NCBI RefSeq assembly: GCF_002878395.1
Contig: NC_061115.1
Coordinates: 91,564,125-91,628,124, forward strand
DNA from: Capsicum annuum
Lineage: Eukaryota; Streptophyta; Magnoliopsida; Solanales; Solanaceae
Length of the DNA: 64,000 nucleotides
Direction of reading: 5' to 3'
Positions within the stretch are counted from its first letter, which is position 1, and the number at the start of each line of letters is the position of its first letter. Shown here in pieces: positions 38,190 through 50,177 of the stretch. The notes beneath the pieces were generated by a model. It was not told the DNA's origin. It ran no database searches and saw only the letters and a list, made by a program, of their open reading frames with translations. Position numbers and translations under genes: made by a program.

Positions 38190-40450
38190 TGATTTCATTC
38201 ATACATAGTAAATCTTGGGTCTAGTCTTCTTAGAAAATCGACAAATCACAAAAAAAGTTACTACTCAAGTTTCTGGTCTTTGGTCAAAATTTGAATCTTA
38301 TATTTTGTGTTTTTATTGTGTTTCTAGAGTTAGATTTGAGTTCCCAAACACTACAAGAGTCAAGATTTAAAATTTGAGCTTAATCACAGTCATATTATTT
38401 CAGCTACCATTGTTGAAAGCTTGGACTTGAAGAGAAGAGAAGAAGGTTGAAATTTTTTAAAAATTGGTTAATAATTTGGGGAAAATGATGTTAGTAATGA
38501 GTTTATATCATTGAGAAGTGCTTAAATTTAAAATTTCAACTTGTTCCAAGCTTGGGAGAAAAAATTAATGTTCTTGGAGGAATTAAAATCTTCAAGATTA
38601 AAAAGTCATCAAAAAAGGGTGTTTGGTCAAAAAAGAAGGAAGAAAAGTATTCAAAAAGCATGTCCTAAGGAATCAAATAGGATTCCAAAGGATATTCCAT
38701 AAGAGATTACAAGTGGGGACAAATTAAGGGCAAAATCGGCCACTAACTAAGGTGGAGGCAGCCAACCTGCCTTGCATTTGCGTCCATAGTGCGCCTAGTC
38801 TGCTCCAGAACTGGGTCCACACCTCAAACCAGTAAGGAATATCTCTCCTACACCTAGGGTGCATTCTACATGTTCCCCACCTACTAAAGCAGGTCCCCAA
38901 TGCAGATGAATCCCAATCCAGCACAAATTAAGTATCAAAAAGCATTTAAGGCTCTCTGATTCCATTTGGCTCAAGGTTTGATTCTTAGTTTCAATTTCGT
39001 GAGACCTAATATCTTATTTTGATTCTTAAACTACTCATCAACTAGTAATTCATCTACTAAGTTGATTGATTAGTTCTTGAGTCCTATTTCTTTTGTCATC
39101 CTACTTCTTTTAAGCTTTTTTTTATTGAATTCGTTGTTACTTCTTCATTCAAGTCCGTACATCATTTTTTATTTGAGCTGTTTAAAATAGGAATCTATTC
39201 CAACCTCAAGCCATAATTGGTACCAATCATTATCATTGGATTATAAACAATGTATCAATATTTGCGACGACAATTGAGAGATAAGCAAAAGGTGTGATCT
39301 TTGAGGGCTTGTGAGGCTGATTTTCTTAACCTTGATTTTTTCAATGTTTTTCTGTTTTTGAAGTCCTTCTTTTTTGGTAGCATGTCATCATTATAAAATA
39401 GCCCAAAAGCTTTGGGAGGGATAAACATGTAAACTTTTAAGGTAGCCATAATGAGTGTGAACCAAGAAGTAAATCAAAGAATGGAAAGCATGGAAAGTTC
39501 ACTCTCAAGAAGTATAGACAACCTTATAGGTCATCTAAACATCCCTAAGTCTACCATTTACAACCCACCATACTTAAATTATTCCTTAAGTAGACATGCT
39601 CAAAATACCTTCCTTAAATTACCCCAAATTCCACTAAACTAAGGTCAACCTAATCAAGTGGGGGATGAAGGGGTAGAGGAAGATAAGAAGGTGGAGAAGA
39701 ACTTATCTCAAGAAGGATAGTTGTATGAGAATATTGATCCAAGGGTTAAATTAAGTATGGGAGACAAGGAACATTTAGGTGTGAAAATTGTCAAACCTAA
39801 GCTTTGGTTAAATTCTAACCTAGCATTTTACCTAGTACCAATACTTCTCTCTTGCAAGTTCATGAGCTAATGTTTCTGAAGAAAGACTCAAAGAAAAAAT
39901 CTCATCAACATAAGTTTGAAGGCCTTGATGAGTTCTTATTCATGGACTCCAAGGTTGATGGATACTTGACTTAAAGGAGGAACCTAATTACACTCCTATA
40001 GATCGATGGATACTTTATGACAAGGAGTGAAACATCTAACCCCATTTATCAGAAGATGGATTTACCTACCAAGGGAATTCCTACAAAGAGGCAAAAGGAT
40101 TAGGACTATTTGTCTAAGTTAATGCATGGAAGGGATGATCCTTGTAAGGCATCTATGGAGGATAAGATAACAACTCAATGCGCTACTTCCAAGGTATGTA
40201 CCTACCCCCTCCTATTCCTAGTGATCCTTGAAGACATGATGATATTTCCCTTACATTTAATAGATCCTTGAAATTGATTGAAAGCATGTAACACTATTAT
40301 AGTATTAGTATCTTTATAATTCCTTTATGGTGTATTACTTTGGTGCTTTAATTGTGTGGGCCTTACATGCTTAGTGCCGAATATACTTGTTTCTTATGGA
40401 AGAGTCCTTGGTGTGTACTTGATGTAAAACTTTTGTTGCCTAATCCTTTT
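38190..40450 (+). other. Internal region of the outer element, unassigned
   Basis: No known retroelement domain is readable. A 63-codon open frame at 39451-39642 (MSVNQEVNQRMESMESSLSR...) has a heptad-like, glutamate-rich N-terminus that could be a Gag coiled coil, but nothing else supports this. A GC-rich patch at 38730-38900 (with ctactaaagcagg) resembles part of the left repeat near 37690. No PR, RT, RNase H or IN motif was seen in any frame. Confidence 0.35.
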
Positions 40451-40457
40451 CACTTTT

Positions 40458-41160
40458 GTGGTTGGACAAGTTGAATTAATAGGAAGGACTCTTAAGATCA
40501 TGATAAGTTCCATAAAAAGAAGTCACCCAACTTTGTTGGTATACCCTTTGGCTTGGAGTGAATTGGTTTCTCATAGATTCGCTAATTCCTCTAATAGCAG
40601 GATTCCATTTGCAAATGCACTTCTTGAGCTAAGTTGCTTGAAGAGAAAAGATATAGTGTGCTTTGATTGTATTGTCTCATCTTGTTATAAAATCATATTT
40701 GAGGGTAATTTTGATGAGAATGGTGAACTTAAATCTTTCCTTTTCTATCTTTTTGTTTATGATAATGATTATGTATAAGTTGAAAATGTATTTTCTGTGA
40801 TCATGGGTGGTCTTAGAAAGAAGGGTGATGTGCATCCTAATGAATTCACTCTTTCCTTTGTTATTCCAACTTCTAGTGACTTAGTTACTAGGTTTCTCGA
40901 GTACTATGCTACTCTTTATGTATGGAAACACGTTGGATGGGACTCATCTTCTTCATACCTTTCTTTTACTACCTTTCTGTAATTGATGACTTCTATGTTG
41001 ATGTTGGATTTATTTTAGATAGACATGGGAGTTCTTGGAGATGGTCTTATGGTTAAATATGAAACACTTGTGTCTTAGGACCTTGGTAGTTTCCTTGTTT
41101 AATAAGGCCTTTTATAGCCAACACCTCTGTGAAGTGTATGATGAATTCATTTTCTTGATA
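40458..41160 (+). pseudogene. PPR-protein-like gene fragment (broken)
   Basis: The frame at 40458-40778 and a second at 40797-40982 look like consecutive pentatricopeptide repeats. ANALLELSCLKRKDIVCFDCIVSSCYK resembles the ANALLDMYxKCxDI..VSWNxIVSGY pattern. FSVIMGGLRKKGDVHPNEFTLSFVIPTSSDL resembles the F.xM...GxxPNEFTLSxVIxAxSxL pattern, with a VGWDS and a DDFYVDVGFI stretch after it. PPR proteins bind organellar RNA. This fragment has stops and frameshifts, lacks both ends and is cut at 41165 by the nested copia element. It may be host sequence caught between direct repeats, or captured by the outer element. Recognition is by pattern only, so it needs a homology search. Confidence 0.45.
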
Positions 41161-41165
41161 ATTGA

Positions 41166-41926
41166 TGAAACCTTGGGGGTTTCACCACACAGTGAGGGAC
41201 CAGGTCCCTCAAAGTAAGTCATAGGATAAAACACAGTAAATGAACCTAGAATTCAACACAATGCACGAAACATAAAGAACACAAGATTTAATGGGGAAAC
41301 CTCCTTCTCAAGGAAGGAAAAACCATGGCTTGTCCTCACAAGCTCCCAAAAGCCTATTATAATCAACCTCTTGATTATAGACTAGACTTGAAACTTACCC
41401 TAGATTCCACATGCTTTTAATAACTCTACTACAAGACTAACTTAGCAACACTACTAAGAACACAGCTTTATATTAGTCAACTCTAACCAATATCAACCAT
41501 AGGTAATTCTATGTAAGCTTCCTAGAAAAATTAAAGAAAGACATTACACTTATAGGATGAGTAATTCATTTATAATTCAGGACTCAACTCAGGTACACTC
41601 ACTCTTTTATATTACAAAAGAAATAAGAACTTGAGCAATACTTGAGAAATGAAGTAGGATTGAGTTTTTGCCTTTTTCAAAATCTTTAATTATAAATTTT
41701 TGAAAAAACCATTTGATAGAGAAGAATCCTTTTCCTTTTATAGTTGAGTGATGATAAGGGTAAAAATTCAATTGGACCAGGTGTCCAAAATAGTATAGGG
41801 AGCTCCTGCATTGTTTCTTACACAAGAGGAAAAAGTTGTGCAGATATTTGCAAGCTGTACTGTAGCATTGAACATCCAGGGACCTGGTCCCTTTTCATCA
41901 TCTGCTCATCATCAAACTAAGATACA
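41166..41926 (-). mobile_element. 3' LTR of the nested Sire-type copia element (761 bp)
   Basis: It starts tgaaaccttgggg and ends aagataca on the plus strand (TG...CA on the minus strand). It pairs with 47502-48256 as a direct repeat along its whole length. It carries a perfect 8+1+8 palindrome (gagggaccaggtccctc) at 41194-41210 and a second palindrome at 41878-41892. No matching target-site duplication was found: the outer flanks are attga and acaat. Confidence 0.85.
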
Positions 41927-42375
41927 AAAGTTTTCCCCCTTTTTAATGATGACAAACCATCCATAGAATTTTGAGCATCAATACACATTCATCATATTTA
42001 ATCTGTGTGATTACCACTACTGAAAATGAATGTTCACCCTATTATGAAACACCAACCATGCTTCCATCAACATGCAACTTAGGGACCTAGTCCCTTGTTG
42101 TTATTTGTATAAAAAACTCAACTCTTGTACTTTCCCCGATCAATAAGCACCATCATTTATTCCCCTATCAACATGCCATACTTAACAACAAATAACATTC
42201 ATTCACGTGGTACCTTAACATACCTGGTCCTAACTTATTTACTTCCCCCTATTAATATGAACCATTATTTTCCCCCTATTAATAGGCCATACTTATTTGC
42301 AAATCAACATTCATTAACCCGGTACCCTAACACACTTGGTCCTTAACACGGGAAATCAGTATTCCCCTTTTTGGC
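41927..42375 (-). promoter_or_regulatory. Multiple polypurine-tract-like sequences
   Basis: Directly inside the 3' LTR, the plus strand has five or six pyrimidine runs that are purine runs on the minus strand. They are gttttcccccttttt at 41931, ttccccgatc at 42133, attcccctatc at 42159, cttccccctattaat at 42242, ttttccccctattaat at 42269 and attccccttttt at 42361. The first abuts the LTR start. Multiple PPTs are a feature I recall as described for Sireviruses. Confidence 0.6.
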
Positions 42376-42689
42376 ATCATTAAAAAGAGAAAATAGTAAA
42401 CCAAGTATAATTGTAAGCTCAAGTTAGTAAACTCATGGCCACTGGAGCAATGCTAACATGAAGAATGTCATTGATAGAAAAAGGAAATACAAGTAACAAA
42501 CAAGAATATATTCATTTATATGTTAACGATATGTATTATTACAGTGCATAATTAAGTGTTTTAGAGAAAATCTATTAAAATCAATAAAGGTTAATTAGAG
42601 GAAGAACTTGGAAGGATGGTTTGAAGAAGAAGGGTTGGGTTATTGTTTTTTGTAGAATAACAGTACAATAATTCCCTTGTTAAATGCCT

Positions 42690-43591
42690 TATCTATGCAT
42701 TCAAGTTGAGAACCTCATCTGTCAAACTGGAAAATTTTTTCCTTAGGTCAGCTTTCTCAGCTTTAAGCTCATTAGTGACACCTAGACCCTCTATAGCTGG
42801 ATGCTGAATTGTCATGTTCAATTTGTTGATCTCAGCATCTTTAGCAGCTATATTGTGTTGTAACTTATCTATCTCTTTACTGAAACTTTGGCAGTTGGTG
42901 CTTTATTTCTTCTTCATAGTTTTGACTAGTTTCTTCACATGAAGCATTTGCAATACAGTTCTAGAAGTTCCATTCTTACACACAATATCAAAGTGATCCA
43001 ACACATTATTTAACCAGTAACCCTAAGGCATCCATGTTTGCCATTTTTCCCAAGAAACACTATGTGTTATATCATCAATGCAGGTAAACTAATAAACTCA
43101 AAACTGCTAAGACATTCTATGACATACAAGTCAGTAGTTGAAGTAATGTTCCTTTTTTCTAATCCGGGCAAAACTTCTTTGTTTACCAAATCAAAAACCA
43201 ATTCCATATCACTCTTAAGTAACTTCTTATTCATTGCAACCACTGATTTACCTTTAACCTTTGATGCATTCGCCTAGAACTTTATTGATGGTTGTTTTCT
43301 GGAGACAGTCCACACGCCATAGGTAAGAACATCTAGAATTCTCCCATGTAAATTAACATCAATATCCAACTTATTCCCTTGCACTACTACTATAATATTC
43401 ATTTTATATTTAGAGAACTCCAATATGGAATAAAATTTCCTTACTACCTCATCAAAGACTATGATAATAGGACCTTCCATGAGATACATCCAGCCTTGAT
43501 GTTTTATCAACTTAACCAACTCCAACATTCCAGGTTTTACTAACACACTTGTGTCAAAAATCCTTCCACTTAACAACTTTTTATTTAACAA
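42690..43591 (-). pseudogene. Extra ORF of the nested element: plant-transposon-protein-like domain plus coiled coil
   Basis: The open part at 43591-43274 (105 codons) reads GRIFDTSVLVKPGMLELVKLIKHQGWMYL, then FDEVVRKFYSILEF and LHGRILDVLTYGV. This resembles a domain often labelled 'putative plant transposon protein' in Solanaceae copia elements (pattern: GR.xD...L..PGM..L..L...QGW..L, V..FY.N.EF, G.IL.VP..G). Further along the same strand, at about 42895-42690, lies a heptad-rich stretch (SFSKEIDKLQHNIAAKDAEI, then NELKAEKADLRKKFSSLTDEV) likely to form a coiled coil. Stops lie between them. Its role is unknown. It occupies the space where pol would be expected. Confidence 0.45.
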
Positions 43592-46509
43592 GAACCTATT
43601 TATTACTTATTTAGACACAACCTTGCTTTTCTCCCTATTTTTCCTTCTAGTATAAGTGATTAAAGATTCCCTGACAAACACATTTCTCTTTTTGGGACCA
43701 TGTCCCTCAAGATCTCCTTCTTTTCAGTAAAACTCTTAGACTTTTCCCAAGAATATCGTAATATTTTACAAACATTTTGTTTTTGGAGACCAAAAATACC
43801 ATTTCCTAGGTTATTTGACAGCAAGATGAGATTTTCAGTACCACAAGCATCACCATCAATGTATTATCAGAAAATTTTTTAGGGTTCAAGGATAATTCTT
43901 CATCTATAATTTGAGTGATGAAGGGGTTTGAATTTTGAAGGATAGAAGACGAAGGGTGTTTTTCAAGATTATTTTAGAAAGAACTTCTATTAATGGTAAG
44001 GTCGGTTTCCTTTTATAAACTTGAAAATAAGGAATTTTTAGCTATTTATAGATCCTTTCCATAGGAAAACTTGTTTGTGATTGGACATTTTCTTTTTGAT
44101 AAGAGAAGGAATGGGTATGCCAAGATATATAAAGGAAAGAGTAAGCATAGGAAGGGGTTTTTTTAATGAAAGAATTGGATGTGTTCAATTTTAATTATGT
44201 GATGACTAATCATTTCTTTTAAAATAAGAAAATTTTTTGACAAAGGAAGAGAGAGAGAGAACACAGTTTTATCTAGTCAAACAAACAAAAATGCACATTC
44301 ATGATACTAACTTGAGAGATGGGACTAGGTCACTCTTTTTCTTTGAGTGAATCCTAGACTTTGTGGAATGACATTTTCCTCCTCCAAAGCTATTCCCATG
44401 GGTGTATACCTGAAAAAGTATGTTACTTTGTTAGATTAACATGCACCTATTCTACCCAGGACACCTTACTCCTTATTAGCCAGATTTGAGAGAGACATTA
44501 TTTCACATGTTAGGTCAAATCAATTTGATTAGTCCATACTTTAACATTTTATCCTAGACTTGTTAGTTTCAATACACTACTTCATACCAAATTTGTTCTG
44601 AAAAGGTTTGAGAACCAGGTCCCAAACTTAGAATTCTTCAAAATTTGAAGGCTCCTTCTGTATTACTTTGAACCAGTCATCATCTTTCCAAATTTTTTTC
44701 ACCTTTCTAGTTCATTTTTGGGGTAGGAATGCTGAGAAATCTAAGAAATTCCCGACTTAGCCTCTTGTTTGCACTCCTTTCTACTAATAAAAAGTTAGAA
44801 TGTCATGGGAAATAAGAATAAATATTCTTCCAATTTAATCTTATGAGATAAATTCCACTGGGACTAGGTCCTTGTGAAATATTTACTAGACACTTCTTGA
44901 GGCTTTTCTACTGAGATCATGGATCACCATCGCAATCATCACCCCCCTCTGTATAAAATTTTTCTTTGGCACTCATTTTCATCAATATCATTCCTTTGAC
45001 CAGAGATCAAATCTTTAGAAACTGAATCTTTACCACAACCTGGGTTTACCATTATTTCCACCTCTATTTGGGACTCATTAACTAGAAGTTTCAGCTTTGG
45101 ATTTCCAAGGACCAGGTCCCTTGAAATCAACTAGTTTATCAAAAAAGAACTTAAATATCTCATACATCACCATCTTTTCATTAAAAGACAAGGTAAGTTA
45201 TTTCCTATCAGTTGCACATCTTTTATCCCTTTTTCCATAAGAGACATTTCTACCTTGAAGTGTCTTAAGAAAGAGAATACAGTCAAACTATCTAATAACA
45301 ATCATTGAAATGACTACTATCAGTAAACCTACTCTGATTGCAAATCCTTTTTTCCTCTTGTAAAAAAAATCATTTGTTAGATTTGGGAACCTACTTAAGT
45401 TTAAGTTCTTGTAAGAGGATAGAGATTTTATCAAATCCTTCTTTCCCATCTACGTAATAAGAGCTCCTTCATATTTTTCAAAGGTATGAAACCGATTTTA
45501 TGGGTACTTTCTTGTTGGATATATCTAACATTGATCATTCTTGCTTTATTTAAGCTTTGAGAGTTGTCCTTTATGTGTCTATCTCTTCCACAGTTAGTGC
45601 ATAAGGATTTATGACCTTTGTTTATGACATCATGAACTACCTTTCCTTGTGACCTTGTTGAATGAGTTTTGTACTGATACCCAAGAAGTTTGCTATTAAT
45701 AACTCCTCTACCAGTTAAGTTAGAAAGGATTTGTGAGCATGAAGTCCATTATAGGGATTTTTTAAGTTCTTTCCTCAGATGGATCTGGTCTCTTTCTAAC
45801 TCCTCATTCTTTCGGAGTGGTCATGAGATGCTTTTAGGAATCCTTCAATTTTTCTTCCAGATCAATCTAAAACTGTGATGCTTCTTTCTTTCCTTTATTA
45901 TTTAAATCATCTACTTTCTCAAGTTAACTCATCAAGTTTAGATTTTTTGATTTCAGCTTGGCAAATTGTTCCTTATTTTTAGATATCTGGAGAGTCAAAG
46001 ATATCAACTCAAGTTGTTGATCTTTTATTTTTCCTTCTAGATCATTATTCTTCTCTTTATCAAAAACATCATCTCCTTGCTTCAGTTTATTTACTAAATT
46101 CAGATTTTTTTAAATTTTAACTTTGAAGAGTGAAAGCAATTACCTCGAGCCTTGACACTCTACTTTTTCTTATAAAGAAATTTTTTTCTTATACATTTCA
46201 CACATAGAATCAATCATCACATTTGCAATCTTTTTTATCTTTCTAGCAAAGTCATTTTCCATGTTTTCTTTAATGTCAAAAAATGTTACCTCATTTTTTT
46301 CTTCAGGTTCTGTGTTTGACATAAAATAAAACCAATAATTAAAGGTTGCTTTCTCATCCTCCACTGACAACATTGAGACATCTTCATGCTTCCCATCTTC
46401 CTCAGATTTACTGGAGGAATCCCCCAGAGAGTTAAGGCCTGCTTAACTACAAAAATTAGTTGTAACCCTTCATCTTAGTTTTACAGGGACCTAGTCCTTA
46501 TACTTTTCT
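43592..46509 (-). other. Decayed Gag-spacer region of the nested copia element
   Basis: On the minus strand, 46373-46170 is open and reads SVEDEKATFNYWFYFMSNTEPEEK...IKENM...IKKIANVMIDS. This is similar in layout to the acidic and helical segment after the zinc knuckle in Sire-type Gag. The stretch around 45900-46080 is rich in lysine, leucine and glutamate codons (coiled-coil-like) but interrupted. The short open frame at 45130-44939 is not recognised. No protease, integrase or RT motif was seen, so the element appears gag-only. Confidence 0.45.
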
Positions 46510-47451
46510 TGGTCACCTTCAGTCTTGAAATATTCCTTATAGTCAATTTATGTATTGGATAATCCTTAATAAATGCTCAAGACTTCCATAGTTATGACAA
46601 ACTTCCATAGTACCTCTTATTTTGTTGTAGCTTCCACTTCTTTGAAACTGGTCACTTTTATTGATATCTCTAATAATTCTTTTTTCCAAATAGGCAACAT
46701 CAGTCTCTTCTTCCATAGAGCCTGATTTTGATGCCCTTAGTGCTTGAGATTTTTCCTTTTTTTTCTTCCTTATTTTGTTGTTCTTGCTACTTTTTGAATT
46801 CATATGTCTTTAAATTACCAATAAGCTCATCGATACTGAGGGTTTTCATGTTCCTTGCCTCAGTAATAGCAACTACTTTGCTTTCCAATGATTTTGGTAG
46901 AACCCCAAGAATCTTCCCTCACTTTCTTATACAATGTAATCACTTCTCTTAAGAAATAGTCATTTATGATGGAAGTGAATCTTGTATGCATTTCCTATAT
47001 TTTCTCTCCTTTCTTCATAATGAAGATTTCATACTAGGTAGTCATCATGTCAACTTTGGAATCCTTTACAACTGTGTTCCCTCATGATCTATTTTCAAGC
47101 TATCCCAAATTTCTTTATCATTTTCACATGAAAAAATCTTGTTGTATTCATCAATCCCTATACCATAAACTAGCAATTTCTTTGCCTTGTGATTCTTCTA
47201 AATTTTCTTTATGTATTCATCATCATACGCTCTCCTACTTTTAACAACTATTCTAGTTATTGCTCCTTCTTTGACTTCTCTAATAGGGACACAAGGAGAA
47301 TCAAGAATAAGTTCATCATCTCACTTTCCTTAGACATAATAAAGTCAAACATCCTAGTTTTCCACCACCCATAGCACTGCCCATTAAATTTAGATGGACT
47401 AGTGGTAAATTGGCATTCTTCCAAGTTAGGTGGAGAAACAATGCTAACCAA
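46510..47451 (-). pseudogene. Sire-type copia gag pseudogene of the nested element
   Basis: It starts at 47451 with MVSIVSPPNLEECQFTTSPSKFNGQCYGWWKTRMFDFIMSKESEM, cut here into parts PPNLEE, KFNGQCYGWWKTRM and FDFIMSKESE that match the Gag N-terminus of this group. The frame stops after about 64 codons. On the same strand, 46803-46543 gives a lysine-rich stretch (KIRKKKKEKSQALRASKSGS) and a zinc-knuckle remnant, CHNYGSLEH, with the second and third ligands degraded. Gag would form the particle in the cytoplasm. It is not functional here. Confidence 0.75.
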
Positions 47452-47483
47452 ATCACTCTAGGTGTAAACTTTTTAGAGTGTTC

Positions 47484-47498
47484 TGGCTTTGATACCAA
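47484..47498 (-). promoter_or_regulatory. Primer-binding site of the nested copia element
   Basis: The minus strand reads TTGGTATCAAAGCCA, matching an initiator tRNA-Met PBS with one change. It lies 3 bp from the LTR edge at 47502 and fixes this LTR as the 5' LTR of a minus-strand element. Confidence 0.85.
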
Positions 47499-47501
47499 TT
47501 A

Positions 47502-48256
47502 TGAAACCTTGGGGGTTCCACCACATAGTGAATGACCAGGTTCCTCAAAGTCAGACATAAGCAAAAACACAATAAATGTACTAGGAATTCAACACCAATG
47601 CAGGAAACTTAAAGAAAACAATATTTATTATGGAAACCTACTTGCTCAAGAGAGAAAAAACCATGGCTTTCTCTCAGTGGCTCCCAAAAGTCAAATATAA
47701 TCAGCCTCTTAATTATAGACTTGACTTGAACCTAAATCTACGTACCACCTTCTTGTAATAACTCTAGACTAACTTAGCAACTCTACTAAGAACACACCTT
47801 GATATTGGTTAACTCTAACCAATTTTAACCTTAGTTAACTCTACCTAAGATCCATTAAGAAATCAAAGAAATATATTACTCTTATAGAATAAGTTATTCA
47901 GTTACAATTTAGGACTTACTCAAGACCACTCACTTTTTTAGCTAACAAAAAAAATGAAAACTTGAGCAATACCTGAGCAATAAAGTAGGATAGACTTTTT
48001 TCCTTTTTCAATACCTTTAATTCTAAAGTTTTGCAAAACCACTTTATAGAGAAGCAACTTTTTACTTTTATAGAATAGTGATGATAAGGGTTGGAATGCA
48101 ATTAGACCAGGTTTCCTAAATAGTACATGTAGTACCTATACAGTTTATTACATAAGAGGACAAAACAGTGTAGATACATACATGTTGTACTATAGCATTG
48201 AAAATCTCATGACCTAGTCCCTATTAGTCATCTTCTCATCATTAAAACAAGATACA
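47502..48256 (-). mobile_element. 5' LTR of the nested Sire-type copia element (755 bp)
   Basis: Direct-repeat partner of 41166-41926, with the same ends (tgaaacc and gataca). The two LTRs differ visibly by substitutions and small indels, so the insertion is old. The palindromes seen in the other LTR are degraded here (accaggttcctc at 47535, gacctagtccct at 48211). Confidence 0.85.
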
Positions 48257-48431
48257 ACAATTACAAAGGATCATTGGTTATTTGTCAAATGTGTACCTCC
48301 TTGTCATGGATGTTAATTCTAACCCTTGTGCTAGACTTTATGCTTTGAGGATATATTGGTTGTATGTTCTTATGTTGTATTGTAAGGTTGTAGATTTGAG
48401 GATGAATATTCTTCAAGAAGTGAAGTATAAT

Positions 48432-49130
48432 AGAATCCAATTTTTTTTATCTTTGGAAAGGAAGGTTATGGTTCAAGAGGCACTTGATTACTCTGTGGTG
48501 GCTATAAAAGAGGGCAAATTACATAATTATGATGATCAAAAAGGGTCAAGGGACATTAAAGAAGCCAAGAAAAGTAAAAAAGGGGCTAGAAGACCTCGAA
48601 AGATGGCATTCGCCCCATCGACTTTAGAGGTGTGCTAAACACGCTCTACATATTCTAGAGTGGGTCAAAGCATTCCACTATTCTCTAGACATACACCCCA
48701 TGTGTTCCCCAAATGCTTAAATAGATTCTTAGTAGACTTTTATACCTTGTCTTTCCCAAATAGGTCACTTTGGGCCCATAAGATGTAATAATTAACCTTA
48801 GACTACAAATAAGCCTATTATTTTATTTAGTAGTTAGTTTTTGAACAATTATGAATGTAAACACGTATGAGAGTGTGAGGCAAGTGTGGAATATTTGGTT
48901 TTGAAACTTCATTTAGAAACGTAGGTTTCTCAATAATCCAATTTCCTTGAGGTCTACATAGAAGAGTGGTGTTTTTTCCTGAAATTAGATAGAAGGTTAG
49001 GGGTTTGATACAACTTTAGTTTGCTATTCATTGATCCATTATGTCTATCCATTACTTCTTTTTGATCTATCATTATCTTTTATTTTTGTATTGTATCTTA
49101 GTGTTTTGATTTCGTAGTTAGTTTGTAATC
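48432..49130 (+). repeat. Right copy of the ~700 bp direct repeat (probable LTR)
   Basis: Partner of 37470-38165. Its first part is readable as part of a 118-codon open frame (48282-48638) containing VQEALDYS and DYDDQ/DDQKGSRDIKEAKKSKK; the left copy has the same residues with a stop. The repeat thus spans a former coding end as well as LTR-like non-coding DNA. The right edge near 49130 is approximate. Confidence 0.58.
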
Positions 49131-49139
49131 AAATTAATA

Positions 49140-50170
49140 GATCTCTCAAGTCAACTAATTCTTTAGAGACTTTTTTCGAATAAATAATTTGAATTCTAAC
49201 TCTAGTGAGGGTCTTGACTTATAAAGGAACATAATCTCTTATCATGCTCATAGCAAGTACATTTTTGTACCTGGTTGTTGGTTATGCACTTACTCTACTA
49301 AAAATGGTCACTACCAGTGTAGTTATCAATATTACATAGATGTTTGGAAGAGAAATTTGAGATATGTTAAGTCAATAAAAAAAATTAATGAATCAGGTCC
49401 CATGATAAATAAATCCACTCTACTAGCATGGACAAGAAGAAACTTCATTTATCCTTTCCCTTATGTCATGGGACCCAAGCTTATTTGGGTTTCAAAATCT
49501 AACCAATAATTATGCTTTCAGGTTAGAGTAAGAGAAAGCAATTAAATTGGAAAAATAAGGCATATGGTTAATGGTTGTTCTATGAATGACATTGGAAAAA
49601 TTGTAGATCTTCTCTCACCTATGAAAGTCATAAAGCCAATATGTTTTCTAAATATTAAAAAGAATGAATGCATTGATTGTTGAAAACGGGATGTGGGACA
49701 GGAGACTAGGTATCATGTTTTTGCAGGTATTAGGGACCAGGAGTGCATATGAATTGACTACTAAAAATTTTATGGAGAAAAGAGGCGCGTGCTTGTAACT
49801 TTTGAGGACCACTAAAGGTCCTTAGTAGCTCATGTTTTTCTACGGTAAGAAATCAATAGATGAGGTTGAGTACATTTTGGTGTTTTTTATGGATAGCTCG
49901 TTGTACTAAATTTGATTTCAATTGGATGTGCATGAATTCTTGTAAATCAAAAGGATTTATGAGCTTCTAACTCTTCTCAGTAATTGAAAAAATATAAAGG
50001 GAGATCTAAATCAATATTATATTTTTATTGGTATGAATTCATTGATGTATCAACATTCTGACAACAATTAGCAAAGAATAATTGTAAGTTTTTCAAAAAT
50101 TGTTGTCTTTTTTAATTGTACTTTACTTCTTTATGCTAAAAAGTTGAGGTGTGAGAAAATAAGCTAAAAA
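49140..50170 (+). pseudogene. Ty1/copia Gag-Pro boundary and protease scrap
   Basis: Around 49460-49510 the sequence reads GPKLIWVSKSNQ (normally GPKxxWVPK), and around 49565-49610 HMVNGCSMNDIGKIVDLLS (normally DSGCSRHMTG-xxxxFLSL). These mark the segment before and at the copia protease active site, whose DSG has been lost. The flanks on both sides are unreadable, and the rest to 50170 shows no feature. Confidence 0.55.
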
Positions 50171-50177
50171 TGTCATT

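Noticed and set aside
38724..38924. 66-codon minus-strand frame in a GC-rich patch
   Set aside because: No domain, and the same patch partly resembles the non-coding direct repeat at 37690.
41161..48261. Target-site duplication of the nested copia element
   Set aside because: The flanks attga and acaat do not match. The ends may have mutated or recombined, so no duplication is claimed.
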